The position numbers and the translations under genes are program-made. From JAICUY01 sp038250515 (GTDB lineage Bacteria > Chloroflexota > Limnocylindria > QHBO01), in the NCBI GenBank assembly GCA_038250515.1, contig JBBSCG010000004.1, positions 12,732 to 76,731 on the forward strand: a stretch of DNA of 64,000 nucleotides, written 5' to 3'. Below the pieces are notes generated by a model that saw nothing but the letters and a program-made list of their open reading frames with translations, was not told where the DNA came from and ran no database searches. Shown piece by piece: positions 32,098-41,357 of this stretch (the stretch's first letter is position 1; each line of letters starts with the position of its first letter).

Positions 32098-32581
32098 GCA
32101 CCTCGTCACGCGAGATGCGTTCGGCGAGGCGCGCGATGTCGTGATGGACGTGCAGGCCCGGCCGCTCGGTCGACTCCCAGTCGATCTGAACGTCGGGTGC
32201 CACCAGCAGCACTGGCTCCACATTTGCCGGCAGCCCGGCGCGATCCAGATGCAGCTCCAGCCGATGCCCTGCCAGCCGCGCGTTCGTCACCGGCTCGGCG
32301 GCCCACGGAACCCAGGACTCGGTGGAGCGGTTCCATCGGTACCAATGTCCGTTGCGCTTGAGGAACCGGCCGGTCTCGTTGTCCGGCATGATCGTCCAGG
32401 TGCCGCCCGTTCCGACCAGCACCGCATCGATCGGCTGCGCACCGGCGTAGACCCGGCGCAGGTAATGGAAGCCGTCGTCGAGCTGCCGCGCCAGGCCGTT
32501 CGCCAAGCGATCGGAACCCAGGCTCGAGAAGCTTGGAATGCCGAGGCGATAACCGCGTGAGATGGGTTGATGCAGGATCAT
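32009..32581 (-). CDS. NERD-like domain protein, probably non-catalytic
   Basis: This 190-residue protein resembles the NERD nuclease-related fold: FHYLRRVYAGAQPIDAVLVGTGGTW, then a long region and VEPVLLVAPD. The usual lysine of the D...(E/Q)xK nuclease motif is absent after TGGTWTIMPDNE, so nuclease activity is doubtful. Its C-terminal 30 codons overlap the PAP2 gene in the opposite direction. The family call is tentative. Confidence 0.6.
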   Translation of the reverse strand: MILHQPISRGYRLGIPSFSSLGSDRLANGLARQLDDGFHYLRRVYAGAQPIDAVLVGTGGTWTIMPDNETGRFLKRNGHWYRWNRSTESWVPWAAEPVTNARLAGHRLELHLDRAGLPANVEPVLLVAPDVQIDWESTERPGLHVHHDIARLAERISRDEVLTPAQVDRIVTLLDPRQPLRRLAPSTPRG

Positions 32582-32678
32582 GGCGCTGAAGGATCGTCTC
32601 TCGTGAGGCGGGCGGATCGGTCATGTCCAGTCTAGCCGGTGCGCGGAGGCACGCCCCCCTACTGATAGCATGCCGAAC

Positions 32679-33254
32679 ATGAACCATCAGGCCATGCCGA
32701 CCGGGCAGCTCGAGAGTGCGGTTCGCACGCTCCTCGAGGAGATCGGCGAGGACCCCACGCGTCCCGGACTGGTCGACACGCCGGGGCGCGTGCGACGTAT
32801 GTACGGCGAGCTGACATCGGGCTACCAGACCGATCCGGATGCGCTGATCAACGGCGCCTGCTTCGAGGTCGACTACGACGAGATGGTCGTCGTCCGCGAT
32901 GTCGAGTTCTTCTCGCTGTGCGAGCACCATCTCCTGCCGTTCTATGGTCGCGCCCACGTCGGTTACCTGCCACGCGGCAGAGTCATCGGTCTGTCGAAGA
33001 TTCCGCGCATCGTCGACATGTTCGCTCGGCGCCTGCAGGTGCAGGAGCGGATGACCCAGCAGATCGCGGCGTTTCTGATGGAGCGGTTAGATCCCAAGGG
33101 CGTGGCCTGCGTCGTGGAGGGTTCGCACCTGTGCACCAGGATGCGCGGCGTGCGGAAGGAGCAGGCCTCGATGGTGACATCCGCCATGCTCGGCACGTTC
33201 CGGCGCGACGGTCGTACCCGCAACGAGTTCCTGAAGCTGATCGGGCGCGGGTAG
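32679..33254 (+). CDS. folE: GTP cyclohydrolase I
   Basis: This enzyme converts GTP to dihydroneopterin triphosphate, the first step of folate and pterin synthesis. The 191-residue protein has SLCEHHLLPF with zinc Cys and His, IPRIVDMFARRLQVQERM and EGSHLCTRMRG with the second zinc Cys. The start at 32679 is preferred over 32670 because TAGCAT (32666-32671) ends 7 nt before it, while the earlier ATG lies in that box. No other folate gene is adjacent. Confidence 0.95.
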   Translation: MNHQAMPTGQLESAVRTLLEEIGEDPTRPGLVDTPGRVRRMYGELTSGYQTDPDALINGACFEVDYDEMVVVRDVEFFSLCEHHLLPFYGRAHVGYLPRGRVIGLSKIPRIVDMFARRLQVQERMTQQIAAFLMERLDPKGVACVVEGSHLCTRMRGVRKEQASMVTSAMLGTFRRDGRTRNEFLKLIGRG

Positions 33255-33267
33255 AATCGGCGGGCCG

Positions 33268-33681
33268 ATGACCGACGATCGCTCGATTCCCATCCGCGTT
33301 CTCATCGCCAAGCCCGGCCTCGACGGCCACGACCGTGGTGCCAAGGTGCTCGCCCGCGGCCTGCGCGACGAGGGCTTCGAGGTGATCTACACGGGCCTGC
33401 GCCAGACGCCCGAGATGGTGGCCGACGCCGCCGAGCAGGAGGACGTCGACGTCGTGGGCCTGTCGATCCTGTCCGGCGCGCACATGGCGCTGCTGCCGCG
33501 CATCGCCGAGCTGGTCCGCGAGCGCGGCATGGACGACGTGCTGATCGCAGCCGGCGGAATCATCCCCGACGCCGACATCACGAAGCTCAAGGCGGCGGGC
33601 ATCGCCGAGGTCTTCGGCCCGGGAACCAGCATCGGGCAGATCGCGCGCTACTTCCGAGAGCACGCGCGCATTCGCGCGTGA
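33268..33681 (+). CDS. Mutase B12-binding (small) subunit
   Basis: This 137-residue cobalamin-binding Rossmann protein has the DxHxxG motif in GLDGHDRGAKVLARGL, whose His ligates cobalt, plus GLSILSGAH and GGIIP. It completes the mutase large subunit encoded 16 kb away. A TAGAAT box at 33252-33257, beginning with the folE stop codon, gives a promoter with a spacer of about 10 nt. It overlaps meaB by 4 nt. Confidence 0.93.
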   Translation: MTDDRSIPIRVLIAKPGLDGHDRGAKVLARGLRDEGFEVIYTGLRQTPEMVADAAEQEDVDVVGLSILSGAHMALLPRIAELVRERGMDDVLIAAGGIIPDADITKLKAAGIAEVFGPGTSIGQIARYFREHARIRA

Positions 33682-34598
33682 TCGACTTCGCGGCGCTCAT
33701 CGAGGCCGCGCGGACTGGCGAGCGACGGCCACTGGCGCGGCTGTTGACGGCCATCGAAAGCGGCGATCCTTCGCTGCGACCGATGCTGCCGCAGCTCTTC
33801 GCCGCGGGCCGCGGCGGACACCTGGTGGGCATCACCGGCCCACCAGGAAGTGGCAAGTCGACCCTCGTCAGCGCGCTGATCGGCGAGTTCCGCAGACGTG
33901 GGCGGCGAGTCGGCATCCTGGCGGTCGATCCCAGCTCGCCCTACACCGGCGGCGCGATCATGGGTGACCGCATCCGGATGATGGATCACGCGGCCGATCG
34001 GGACGTGTTCATGCGCTCCATGGCGTCGCGCGGTGAGCTCGGTGGACTGGCCGCGGCCACCTGGATCGCCGCGGCGGCGCTCGATGCCGCGGGCTACGAC
34101 CCGATCCTGGTCGAGACGGTCGGGGCGGGCCAGTCGGAGGTTGAGGTCGCGCGGTTGGCGGAGACGACGGTCGTGGTCGAGGTGCCGGAGATGGGCGACG
34201 AGGTGCAGGCCATCAAGGCCGGGCTGCTGGAGGTTGCCGACGTGATCGTCGTCAACAAGGGTGACCGACCTGGCGCGCCGCGCGCCGCTCGGCAGCTGCG
34301 CGCGATGATGTCGACCGCCGGAGGGCGCGTCGAGCGCAAGCCGCCGCCGATCATCGTCACTACTGCGACCACCGGTGAGGGTGTGGCCGCCCTGGCGGAC
34401 GCCATTGAGAAGCATCGGTCCGTTGCGCGCTCTCCGGAGCAGGCGCGGCATCGCGCTCGAGGCCAGATCGCTCGGGCGCTGGCCGACCTGGCGCTGCGCC
34501 GGGCTCGCGGTGCCGCAGGATGGGATCGGACGCTCGACGAGGTTGCTGCCCGCGACCTCGATCCAATCACTGCCGCCGAGCGCCTCTTCGACGTCTGA
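33678..34598 (+). CDS. meaB: Methylmalonyl-CoA mutase G-protein chaperone
   Basis: This 306-residue ArgK/MeaB-family GTPase has Walker A GPPGSGKST, switch region DPSSPYTGGAIMGDRIRM, ETVGAGQSE and the base motif NKGD. It protects and reloads the B12-dependent mutase. The start GTG overlaps the B12-subunit stop (GTGA), so the two are coupled. The usual ArgK misnomer should be avoided. Confidence 0.93.
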   Translation: MIDFAALIEAARTGERRPLARLLTAIESGDPSLRPMLPQLFAAGRGGHLVGITGPPGSGKSTLVSALIGEFRRRGRRVGILAVDPSSPYTGGAIMGDRIRMMDHAADRDVFMRSMASRGELGGLAAATWIAAAALDAAGYDPILVETVGAGQSEVEVARLAETTVVVEVPEMGDEVQAIKAGLLEVADVIVVNKGDRPGAPRAARQLRAMMSTAGGRVERKPPPIIVTTATTGEGVAALADAIEKHRSVARSPEQARHRARGQIARALADLALRRARGAAGWDRTLDEVAARDLDPITAAERLFDV

Positions 34599-34672
34599 GC
34601 CGGAGGAGTTGATCGGGACATGGCGGTCCGTACGATCTTCGCGCGGCCCCGCCCCTGCTAGGCTTCTGCCAC

Positions 34673-35545
34673 ATGACCATCGAACGCATCTTTGTCGTCG
34701 GCGCCGGGCTGATGGGCCACGGCATCGCGCAGGTCAGCGCCGCTGCCGGCAAGCAGGTCACCCTCGCCGATCGCACCGCTGAGCTCGCGGAAAAGGGCAA
34801 GCAGCGCATCGCCGCCAACCTCACGCGCCAGGTCGACAGAGGCAGGCTGCAGCAAGGCGCGGCGGACGAGATCCTGGGACGCATCGGTACCGCGGTCGGA
34901 ACCGAGCAAGCGACCGACTACGACCTGATCGTCGAAGCGGTCTTCGAGGACGAGCCGCTGAAGCGCGACACGTGGGCGCACCTGAGCCAGGTCGCCAGCC
35001 CGCGAACGATTTTCGCCAGCAACACCAGCAGCATCAGCATCACCAGCCTCGCGACGGCGAGCGACCGCCCGGCGCAGTTCATCGGTCTGCATTTCTTCTC
35101 GCCCGTCCCTGTCATGAAGCTGATCGAGATCATCCGTGGTCTCGAGACCAACGACGCGACGTTCGTTGCCATGCGCCAGCTTGCCGAGCAGCTGGGCAAG
35201 ACCGTGATCGAGTCGAAGGACTATCCGGGGTTCCTGGTGAACCGCCTGCTCGGCCCGTTCATCAACGAGGCGGTGTTCGCGCTGATGGAGTCGACCGGCA
35301 CCGCGGAGGACATCGACACCGGCGCCAGGCTCGGCCTGAACCACCCGATGGGACCGCTCGAGCTCAGTGACTTCATCGGCAACGATGTGATGCTGGGCGT
35401 GATGGACGTCCTGTACCGCGGCTTCGGCGATCCGAAGTTCCGCGCCGCACCGTTGCTGCGCCAGATGGTTGCCGCCGGACACCTCGGTCGGAAGACGGGC
35501 GAGGGCTTCTACCGATACGACGAGCAGGGCACCAAGATCCGCTGA
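34673..35545 (+). CDS. 3-hydroxyacyl-CoA dehydrogenase (3-hydroxybutyryl type)
   Basis: This 290-residue protein oxidises 3-hydroxyacyl-CoA with NAD(P). It shows the Rossmann loop VVGAGLMGHGIAQ, ASNTSSISIT, the catalytic His in GLHFFSPVPVM, and YPGFLVNRLL in the C-terminal domain. A TAGGCT box (34659-34664) ends 8 nt before the ATG. It opens an operon of fatty-acid-degradation genes; the next start shares one base with its stop. Confidence 0.94.
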   Translation: MTIERIFVVGAGLMGHGIAQVSAAAGKQVTLADRTAELAEKGKQRIAANLTRQVDRGRLQQGAADEILGRIGTAVGTEQATDYDLIVEAVFEDEPLKRDTWAHLSQVASPRTIFASNTSSISITSLATASDRPAQFIGLHFFSPVPVMKLIEIIRGLETNDATFVAMRQLAEQLGKTVIESKDYPGFLVNRLLGPFINEAVFALMESTGTAEDIDTGARLGLNHPMGPLELSDFIGNDVMLGVMDVLYRGFGDPKFRAAPLLRQMVAAGHLGRKTGEGFYRYDEQGTKIR

Positions 35546-36726
35546 TGGACGAATCGACCGCGGCCGTCCGCGATCCCTTCGCCCTCAGCGCCGAGGAGCG
35601 CAGCGTGCGCGACACGGTGCGCGAGTTCGCGCAGCGCGAGATCGCGCCCGGTGCCGCCGAGCGCGACGAGCAGGAGCGCTACGACCGGCACCTGTTCGAG
35701 CGAGCCGGCGAGCTGGGAATCACCGGGCTGCCATATCCGGAGAAGGTCGGCGGCGCGGGCATGGGCACCTTCGCCTGGATCCTGGCCTGCGAGGAGATCG
35801 CGGCGGCCGACATGGGCCTGGCGGTGTCACTCAGCGTCCATATCCTGAGCCAGCTGTGCATCTTCGCCAGCGGGACCGATGCGCAGAAGCAGCACTTCCT
35901 GCCGCCGATGACCGCCGGACGGGAACTCGGCGCCTTCGCGCTCACCGAGCCCGGCGCCGGCTCCGATGCTTCGGCGATCGCGCTGCGCGCCGAGCGCGAC
36001 GGGGACGACTATCTGCTCTCCGGCACCAAGATCTGGATCAGCAACGCCGGCGATGCAGAGCGCTACGTGGTCTTCGGCACGGTCGACCGGAGTAAGGGTA
36101 AGGACGGCATCACCGCCTTCGTCGTCGAGCGTGACACGCCCGGGTTCCGGGTCGGCAGCAAGGAGCACAAGATGGGCATCCGTGGCACGACCGCCGCCGA
36201 GCTCGTGTTCGAGTCGGCGCGCGTTCCTGCCGCGAATCGCCTTGGTGATGAGGGAGCCGGCCTGAAGGTCGCGCTCGGCGCGCTCGGATCGGGCCGCATC
36301 AGCATCGCGGCGGCCTGCGTGGGGCTCGCCCGATCGGCGCTCGAGCTTGCCGGCCGCTACGCCCTCCAGCGCAGCCAGTTCGGCCGGCCGATCGGCCAGC
36401 AGGAGATGATCCAGGCAATGCTCGCCGACATGGCCACCGCGGTCGAGTCGGCGCGGCTGCTGACCTGGCGGGCCGCTCGCATGCGTGACGCCGGGCAACC
36501 GATCAACGCGGCGTCGAGCATGGCCAAGATGTACGCCAGCGACGTTGCCATGCGCGTCAGCACCGACGCCGTCCAGATCTACGGCGGCGCCGGCTACAGC
36601 CGCGACAATCCGGTCGAGCGCCTCATGCGCGACGCCAAGGGCGCGCAGATCTACGAGGGCACCAACCAGATCCATCGGTTGATCATCGCCCAGCATCTGC
36701 TCGACGGCCTTCGTCGCGAAGGATGA
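35545..36726 (+). CDS. Acyl-CoA dehydrogenase
   Basis: This 393-residue flavoprotein has LTEPGAGSDAS, GTKIWISNAGDA and the catalytic Glu in IYEGTNQIHR, as in short-chain and butyryl-CoA dehydrogenases. The ATG shares a base with the previous TGA, and its own TGA overlaps the next ATG, so the four-step set is translated in order. It may carry the first oxidation of beta-oxidation. Confidence 0.94.
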   Translation: MDESTAAVRDPFALSAEERSVRDTVREFAQREIAPGAAERDEQERYDRHLFERAGELGITGLPYPEKVGGAGMGTFAWILACEEIAAADMGLAVSLSVHILSQLCIFASGTDAQKQHFLPPMTAGRELGAFALTEPGAGSDASAIALRAERDGDDYLLSGTKIWISNAGDAERYVVFGTVDRSKGKDGITAFVVERDTPGFRVGSKEHKMGIRGTTAAELVFESARVPAANRLGDEGAGLKVALGALGSGRISIAAACVGLARSALELAGRYALQRSQFGRPIGQQEMIQAMLADMATAVESARLLTWRAARMRDAGQPINAASSMAKMYASDVAMRVSTDAVQIYGGAGYSRDNPVERLMRDAKGAQIYEGTNQIHRLIIAQHLLDGLRREG

Positions 36727-38687
36727 GCGAGCGCATCAACGTCGCGGACGATCAGGCGGTTGCCGCGCCTGAGGAGGTCGAGCCCGTCCATCCCGCTCAG
36801 GTGGCGCCATTCGAGCCGCTGCGCGTCGCGGAGGAGGATCGCGTCGCGAACCTGCTCGAGCTGGTGCACCGCACCGCTCGGCGCCAACCGGACCGCGAGG
36901 CGCTGCGCTGGAAGCTGCCGAAGTCGCGCCGCCCGAGCGGTGGCGAGGCGCAGACGGAGGCCGTCTCGTGGACGAGCACCACCTACCGCGAGACGTGGGA
37001 ATGGATCCGCGACGTGTCGCTGGGCATGCAGCAGCTGGGGATCACCGACGGCGACCGCGTCTGCATCATCAGCCGCACCCGTGCGCTGTGGCTGATCGCG
37101 GACCTGGCCACCATGGCGCTCGGCGCGGTTTCCTGCCCGATCTACCCGTCATCGGAGGCGAACCAGGCGGCATTCATCATCAACAATGTCGGCGCGAAGC
37201 TGATCTTCGTCGAGAACGCGCAGCAGGCGGCCAAGATCGCATCGGTCAGGGAGGAATGCCCGACCCTGGAGCACGTCGTCGTCGTGGAGGACCGCGGCAA
37301 GCCGGCGGAGGGCACGGTCACGCTCGACGACGTGTTCGACCTGGCGCCGACCGATCCCGACCATCGCCGGCTGTGGGACGAAAGCTGGCGGAGGCTCACG
37401 CGGGAGACGCTGGCCACGATCATCCACACCTCGGGCACGACCGGTGATCCGAAGGGCGCGATGATCACGCACGGCAACCTCGTGTTCAACTACGAGGCCG
37501 TCATCCAGTGCGTCGACTTCACGCCCGATGACGTCTTCCTCTCGTGGCTACCCCTGTCGCACATCTACGAGCGGGTGGCGGGCATGGTCGTGCCGATGGG
37601 CCGCGGCTGCACGATCGCCTACGCCGAGCCGCTGATCGAGCGGCTGCCGGCCAACATGGTCGAGGTGCAGCCGACGGTGATGGTCGCGGTACCGCGGCTG
37701 TATGAGCGGGTGTTCGCGCGCGTCACCGCGACCGTCGAGTCGGGACCGGAGCTGCGGCAGCAGATCTTCCACTGGGCCGTCGGCCTCGGCCGGCACAAAT
37801 ACGCCAACCACCTCGAAGGGCGCCGCGACTCGTTCTGGCTCACGGCGCAGTTCGCCCTCGCCGACCGGCTGGTCTTCGCCAAGATCCGAGGGCGGACCGG
37901 CGGTCGGGTCCGCTACTTCGTCTCGGGCTCGGCGCCGCTGGCGCGCGAGATCGGCGAGTTCTTCTACGCCTGCGGGATGCTGGTGCTCGAAGGCTACGGC
38001 CTGACCGAGACGTCCCCCTTCGTGTCCATCAACCGGCCCGATGACTTCGTGTTCGGCACGGTCGGGCGTCCCGCTCCGGGCACCGAGGTGCGCATCGAGC
38101 AGGGAAGCGGCGAGATCGTGGTGCGCGGGCCGCAGATCATGCGCGGCTACCTCAACCAGCCGGAGGAAACGGCTCGCGTCATCGATGCGGACGGCTGGTT
38201 CCACACCGGCGACATCGGCGAGGTCGACTCCGGCGGACGGATTCGAATCACCGATCGGCTCAAGAACATCATCGTGCTGGCCAACGGCAAAAACGTGTCT
38301 CCGGCACCGATGGAGGCAGCCCTCTCGACCTCGCGTTACATCGCGCAGGCGGTGATCCTGGGCGACCGCCGGCCGTACACCGGTGCGCTGATCGCCCCTG
38401 ATTTCGAGGAGCTCGGCCCGTGGGCGGCCGCCAACGGGCTGGCCGCGATGCCACCCGAGCAGCTCGTTGAGGAGCGTTCCATCCAGAAGCTCTTCGACCA
38501 GGAGGTCAAGCGCACGCTGGACGGTTTCGCCATCTTCGAGCGGCCGCGCCGCGTGGTGTTGCTGCCCCGGCTGCTCTCCGAGGAGGCGGGCGAGCTCACG
38601 CCGTCGATGAAGACGAAGAACCGCGTCGTGCTCGCCAATTGGCCGGACAAGGTCGCACACCTGTTCGACGAGGAGACGGGCGACTGA
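36723..38687 (+). CDS. Long-chain fatty acid-CoA ligase
   Basis: This 654-residue adenylate-forming enzyme of the FadD15-like group has the P-loop HTSGTTGDPKGA, the acyl-adenylate motif EGYGLTETSP, the hinge GWFHTGDIGEVD and DRLKNIIVLANGKNVSP. It activates fatty acids to acyl-CoA for the dehydrogenases encoded beside it. The start overlaps the preceding stop (ATGA). Confidence 0.94.
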   Translation: MSERINVADDQAVAAPEEVEPVHPAQVAPFEPLRVAEEDRVANLLELVHRTARRQPDREALRWKLPKSRRPSGGEAQTEAVSWTSTTYRETWEWIRDVSLGMQQLGITDGDRVCIISRTRALWLIADLATMALGAVSCPIYPSSEANQAAFIINNVGAKLIFVENAQQAAKIASVREECPTLEHVVVVEDRGKPAEGTVTLDDVFDLAPTDPDHRRLWDESWRRLTRETLATIIHTSGTTGDPKGAMITHGNLVFNYEAVIQCVDFTPDDVFLSWLPLSHIYERVAGMVVPMGRGCTIAYAEPLIERLPANMVEVQPTVMVAVPRLYERVFARVTATVESGPELRQQIFHWAVGLGRHKYANHLEGRRDSFWLTAQFALADRLVFAKIRGRTGGRVRYFVSGSAPLAREIGEFFYACGMLVLEGYGLTETSPFVSINRPDDFVFGTVGRPAPGTEVRIEQGSGEIVVRGPQIMRGYLNQPEETARVIDADGWFHTGDIGEVDSGGRIRITDRLKNIIVLANGKNVSPAPMEAALSTSRYIAQAVILGDRRPYTGALIAPDFEELGPWAAANGLAAMPPEQLVEERSIQKLFDQEVKRTLDGFAIFERPRRVVLLPRLLSEEAGELTPSMKTKNRVVLANWPDKVAHLFDEETGD

Positions 38688-38718
38688 TCAGTATCGGTCT
38701 CCGCGGTACCATGACGTC

Positions 38719-39900
38719 ATGAACGACGTGTACATCCTTTCCGCTGCCCGAACGCCCATCGGCAAGTTCGGCGGTGGACTTTCGACGACGCCCGCTCCCG
38801 AGCTGGGAGCGGTCGCCATTCGCGCCGCGGTCGAGCGGGCGGGGATCGCGCCCGAGAGCGTGGACGAGGCGATCATGGGCGAGGTGCTGCAGGCCGGCGT
38901 GGGCCAGGCACCGGCGCGCCAGGCGGCGCTCAAGGCGGGTCTGCCCGAGGGCGTCAGCGCAACGACCATCAACAAGGTCTGCGGCTCCGGCCTGAAGGCG
39001 GTGATGATGGGCAGCGCCGCCATCCGCGCCGGCGATGCCGAGCTGATCGTGGCCGGCGGGATGGAGAACATGAATCTCGGCCCGTACCTGATGCCCGGCG
39101 CGCGGACCGGCTACCGGCTGGGTGATCAGACCGTCGTGGACAGCACCGTGCACGACGGTCTGTGGTGCTCAAGCTGTGACGTGCATATGGGACTGCACGC
39201 CGAGCGGGTCGCCGGCAAGCACGACATCACGCGCGAGGCGCAGGACGCCTTCGCGCTGCGCTCCCACCAGCGCGCCATCGCCGCGCAGGAGAGCGGCGCA
39301 TTTGACGAGGAGATCGTGCCGGTCGAGGTTCCGGGCCAGAAGGGAACGACCACCGTCAGCCGCGACGAGGCGCCACGGGCCGACACCAGCGCCGAGGCAC
39401 TGGCCCGGCTGAAGCCGGCATTCCAGCCCGACGGCGGGACGGTCACGGCGGGCAACGCGCCGGGGATCACTGACGGCGCCGCGGCGCTGGTGCTTTGCGG
39501 CGATGCGGCGCTCGACCGCAACGGCCTCACGCCGATGGCGCGGATCATCGGTTACGTACAGGCTGATGTCGCACCGGAGTGGCTCTTCGAGGCGCCGATC
39601 CACGGCGTGCAGCGGCTGCTCGACAAGCTGGCGGTGAGCATCGACGAGTTCGACCTGATCGAGATCAACGAGGCGTTCGCCGCGCAGGTGCTGGCCGATG
39701 GCAACGCACTCGGCTTTGACTGGGACCGGGTCAACGTCAACGGCGGCGCGATCGCGCTCGGTCATCCGATCGGCGCATCGGGCGCACGTGTCCTGACGAC
39801 GCTGCTGTATGCGCTGAGGCATTCGGGCGGCCGCAACGGCCTCGCCACCCTGTGCCTTGGCGGCGGGGGAGCGGTCGCCCTCGCGGTCGAAATGCTCTAA
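38719..39900 (+). CDS. Acetyl-CoA acetyltransferase (thiolase)
   Basis: This 393-residue thiolase has the nucleophilic Cys in NKVCGSGLKA, the catalytic His in GGAIALGHPIGASGAR and the second Cys in LCLGGGGAVA. It can cleave acetoacetyl-CoA or condense two acetyl-CoA. A TACCAT box (38707-38712) ends 6 nt before the ATG, so it has a leaderless promoter in addition to possible read-through from the ligase gene 31 bp upstream. Confidence 0.95.
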   Translation: MNDVYILSAARTPIGKFGGGLSTTPAPELGAVAIRAAVERAGIAPESVDEAIMGEVLQAGVGQAPARQAALKAGLPEGVSATTINKVCGSGLKAVMMGSAAIRAGDAELIVAGGMENMNLGPYLMPGARTGYRLGDQTVVDSTVHDGLWCSSCDVHMGLHAERVAGKHDITREAQDAFALRSHQRAIAAQESGAFDEEIVPVEVPGQKGTTTVSRDEAPRADTSAEALARLKPAFQPDGGTVTAGNAPGITDGAAALVLCGDAALDRNGLTPMARIIGYVQADVAPEWLFEAPIHGVQRLLDKLAVSIDEFDLIEINEAFAAQVLADGNALGFDWDRVNVNGGAIALGHPIGASGARVLTTLLYALRHSGGRNGLATLCLGGGGAVALAVEML

Positions 39901-39926
39901 GAGTTCGGCATGCGGGCTGCGATCCC

Positions 39927-39932
39927 TATAAT
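39927..39932 (+). promoter_or_regulatory. Consensus -10 box of the glutamate dehydrogenase gene
   Basis: TATAAT is a perfect -10. The predicted start near 39939 leaves an 85-nt leader with an AAGGAGG ribosome-binding site at 40003-40009, unlike the leaderless neighbours. No clear -35 is seen. Confidence 0.55.
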
Positions 39933-40023
39933 CGAACATATTTCCCGCGTTCGCGGCCAGCTTCCGCCTGAGATGGCGTGCAGAGGCGCCAGGGCGCGCA
40001 ACAAGGAGGCATTCCAACAGCCG

Positions 40024-41313
40024 ATGGCTACCCAGAACCCGGTCATGGCCCAGAACCCGGTCACGGCGCAGGCGCCAAATATCTGGTCGGTCGCGCAGCA
40101 GCAATTCGACGCCGCGGCCCAGAAGCTCGATCTCGACGACGCTCTGCGCCGTGTCCTGCGTGTTCCCAAGCGTGAGCTCACGGTCAACTTCCCGGTCACC
40201 ATGGACGACGGACACGTCGAGGTGTTCACGGGCTACCGCGTGCAGCACAACGTGTCGCGGGGTCCGGCAAAGGGCGGCATCCGCTACCACCAGGACGTTT
40301 CGCTCGACGAGGTGCGTGCCCTCGCGATGTGGATGACCTGGAAGTGCGCGACCGTGAACATTCCGTTCGGCGGCGGCAAGGGCGGCGTGATCGTCGACCC
40401 CAAGCAACTGAGCATGAAGGAGCTCGAGGGCCTGACGCGACGTTTCGCCACCGAGATCACGCCGCTCATCGGTCCCGATCGCGACATTCCGGCCCCCGAC
40501 GTCAACACCAACGCGCAGACAATGGCTTGGATCATGGACACCTTCTCGATGCACCACGGCTACACGATCAGTGGCGTGGTCACTGGCAAGCCAATCAGCA
40601 TCGGCGGCTCGCTCGGCCGCAACGAGGCGACTGCACGTGGCGCGGTGTTCACCCTTCAACAGGCAAGCGCAGTGCTGCACGTGCCCCTGTCCGGCGCGCG
40701 GGTGGCGATCCAGGGCTACGGCAACGCCGGCTCGATCGCGGCGACGCTGCTGGCCGATGAAGGTGCCAGCATCGTGGCTGTCTCGGACTCCAGCGGCGGC
40801 ACCCACAACGCCAACGGCCTCGACCCGGCGAAGGTCGGCGCCTGGAAGCGGGAGCACGGAACGGTGGTCGGCTTCCCCGGCGCGGACGAGGTGACCAATG
40901 CCGAGCTGCTCGAGGTCGACTGCGACATCCTGGTCCCCGCCGCACTCGAGAACCAGATCACCCGGGAGAACGCACCGAACGTCAAGGCGCGCATCGTGGC
41001 CGAGGCCGCGAACGGGCCGACGACGCCCGATGCCGACGCGATCCTTCAGGACAAGGGCGTCTTCCTGATTCCCGACATCCTGTGCAATGCTGGCGGCGTC
41101 ACCGTCAGCTACTTCGAGTGGGTGCAGGACATGCAGTCCTTCTTCTGGACGGAGGACAGGATTAACGAAAGCCTCAAGGGCATCATGGACCGCGCCTTCG
41201 AATCGGTTCATGCCATGAGCGAGCACCGTGACGTGAACATGCGGACGGCGGCCTACATGGTCGCGGTGGCGCGCGTCGCCGAGGCGACGACGCTGCGAGG
41301 CCTCTATCCATAG
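40024..41313 (+). CDS. gdhA: Glutamate dehydrogenase
   Basis: This full-length enzyme of about 429 residues has all three active-site lysines (GPAKGGIRY, MTWKCAT, GGGKGGV), the catalytic Asp in PAPDVNT, and a GYGNAGS dinucleotide loop. It interconverts glutamate and 2-oxoglutarate. The start at 40024 (MATQNPV) follows AAGGAGG by 14 nt, somewhat long; the upstream frame to 39910 crosses the promoter. Two NPV repeats lie at the N terminus. It may assemble with the disarmed paralogue encoded at 18451. Confidence 0.95.
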   Translation: MATQNPVMAQNPVTAQAPNIWSVAQQQFDAAAQKLDLDDALRRVLRVPKRELTVNFPVTMDDGHVEVFTGYRVQHNVSRGPAKGGIRYHQDVSLDEVRALAMWMTWKCATVNIPFGGGKGGVIVDPKQLSMKELEGLTRRFATEITPLIGPDRDIPAPDVNTNAQTMAWIMDTFSMHHGYTISGVVTGKPISIGGSLGRNEATARGAVFTLQQASAVLHVPLSGARVAIQGYGNAGSIAATLLADEGASIVAVSDSSGGTHNANGLDPAKVGAWKREHGTVVGFPGADEVTNAELLEVDCDILVPAALENQITRENAPNVKARIVAEAANGPTTPDADAILQDKGVFLIPDILCNAGGVTVSYFEWVQDMQSFFWTEDRINESLKGIMDRAFESVHAMSEHRDVNMRTAAYMVAVARVAEATTLRGLYP

Positions 41314-41357
41314 ACCGATACGGGCGGCACGCATGCGCGTCGCCCGGAGGACCTTCC

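Noticed and set aside
34673..39900. Polyhydroxybutyrate synthesis cluster
   Set aside because: No PHA synthase or acetoacetyl-CoA reductase; the ligase and dehydrogenase fit fatty-acid degradation.
39169..41334. 721-codon open frame antisense to thiolase and gdhA
   Set aside because: It is a shadow of two well-supported genes in GC-rich DNA; no domain features.
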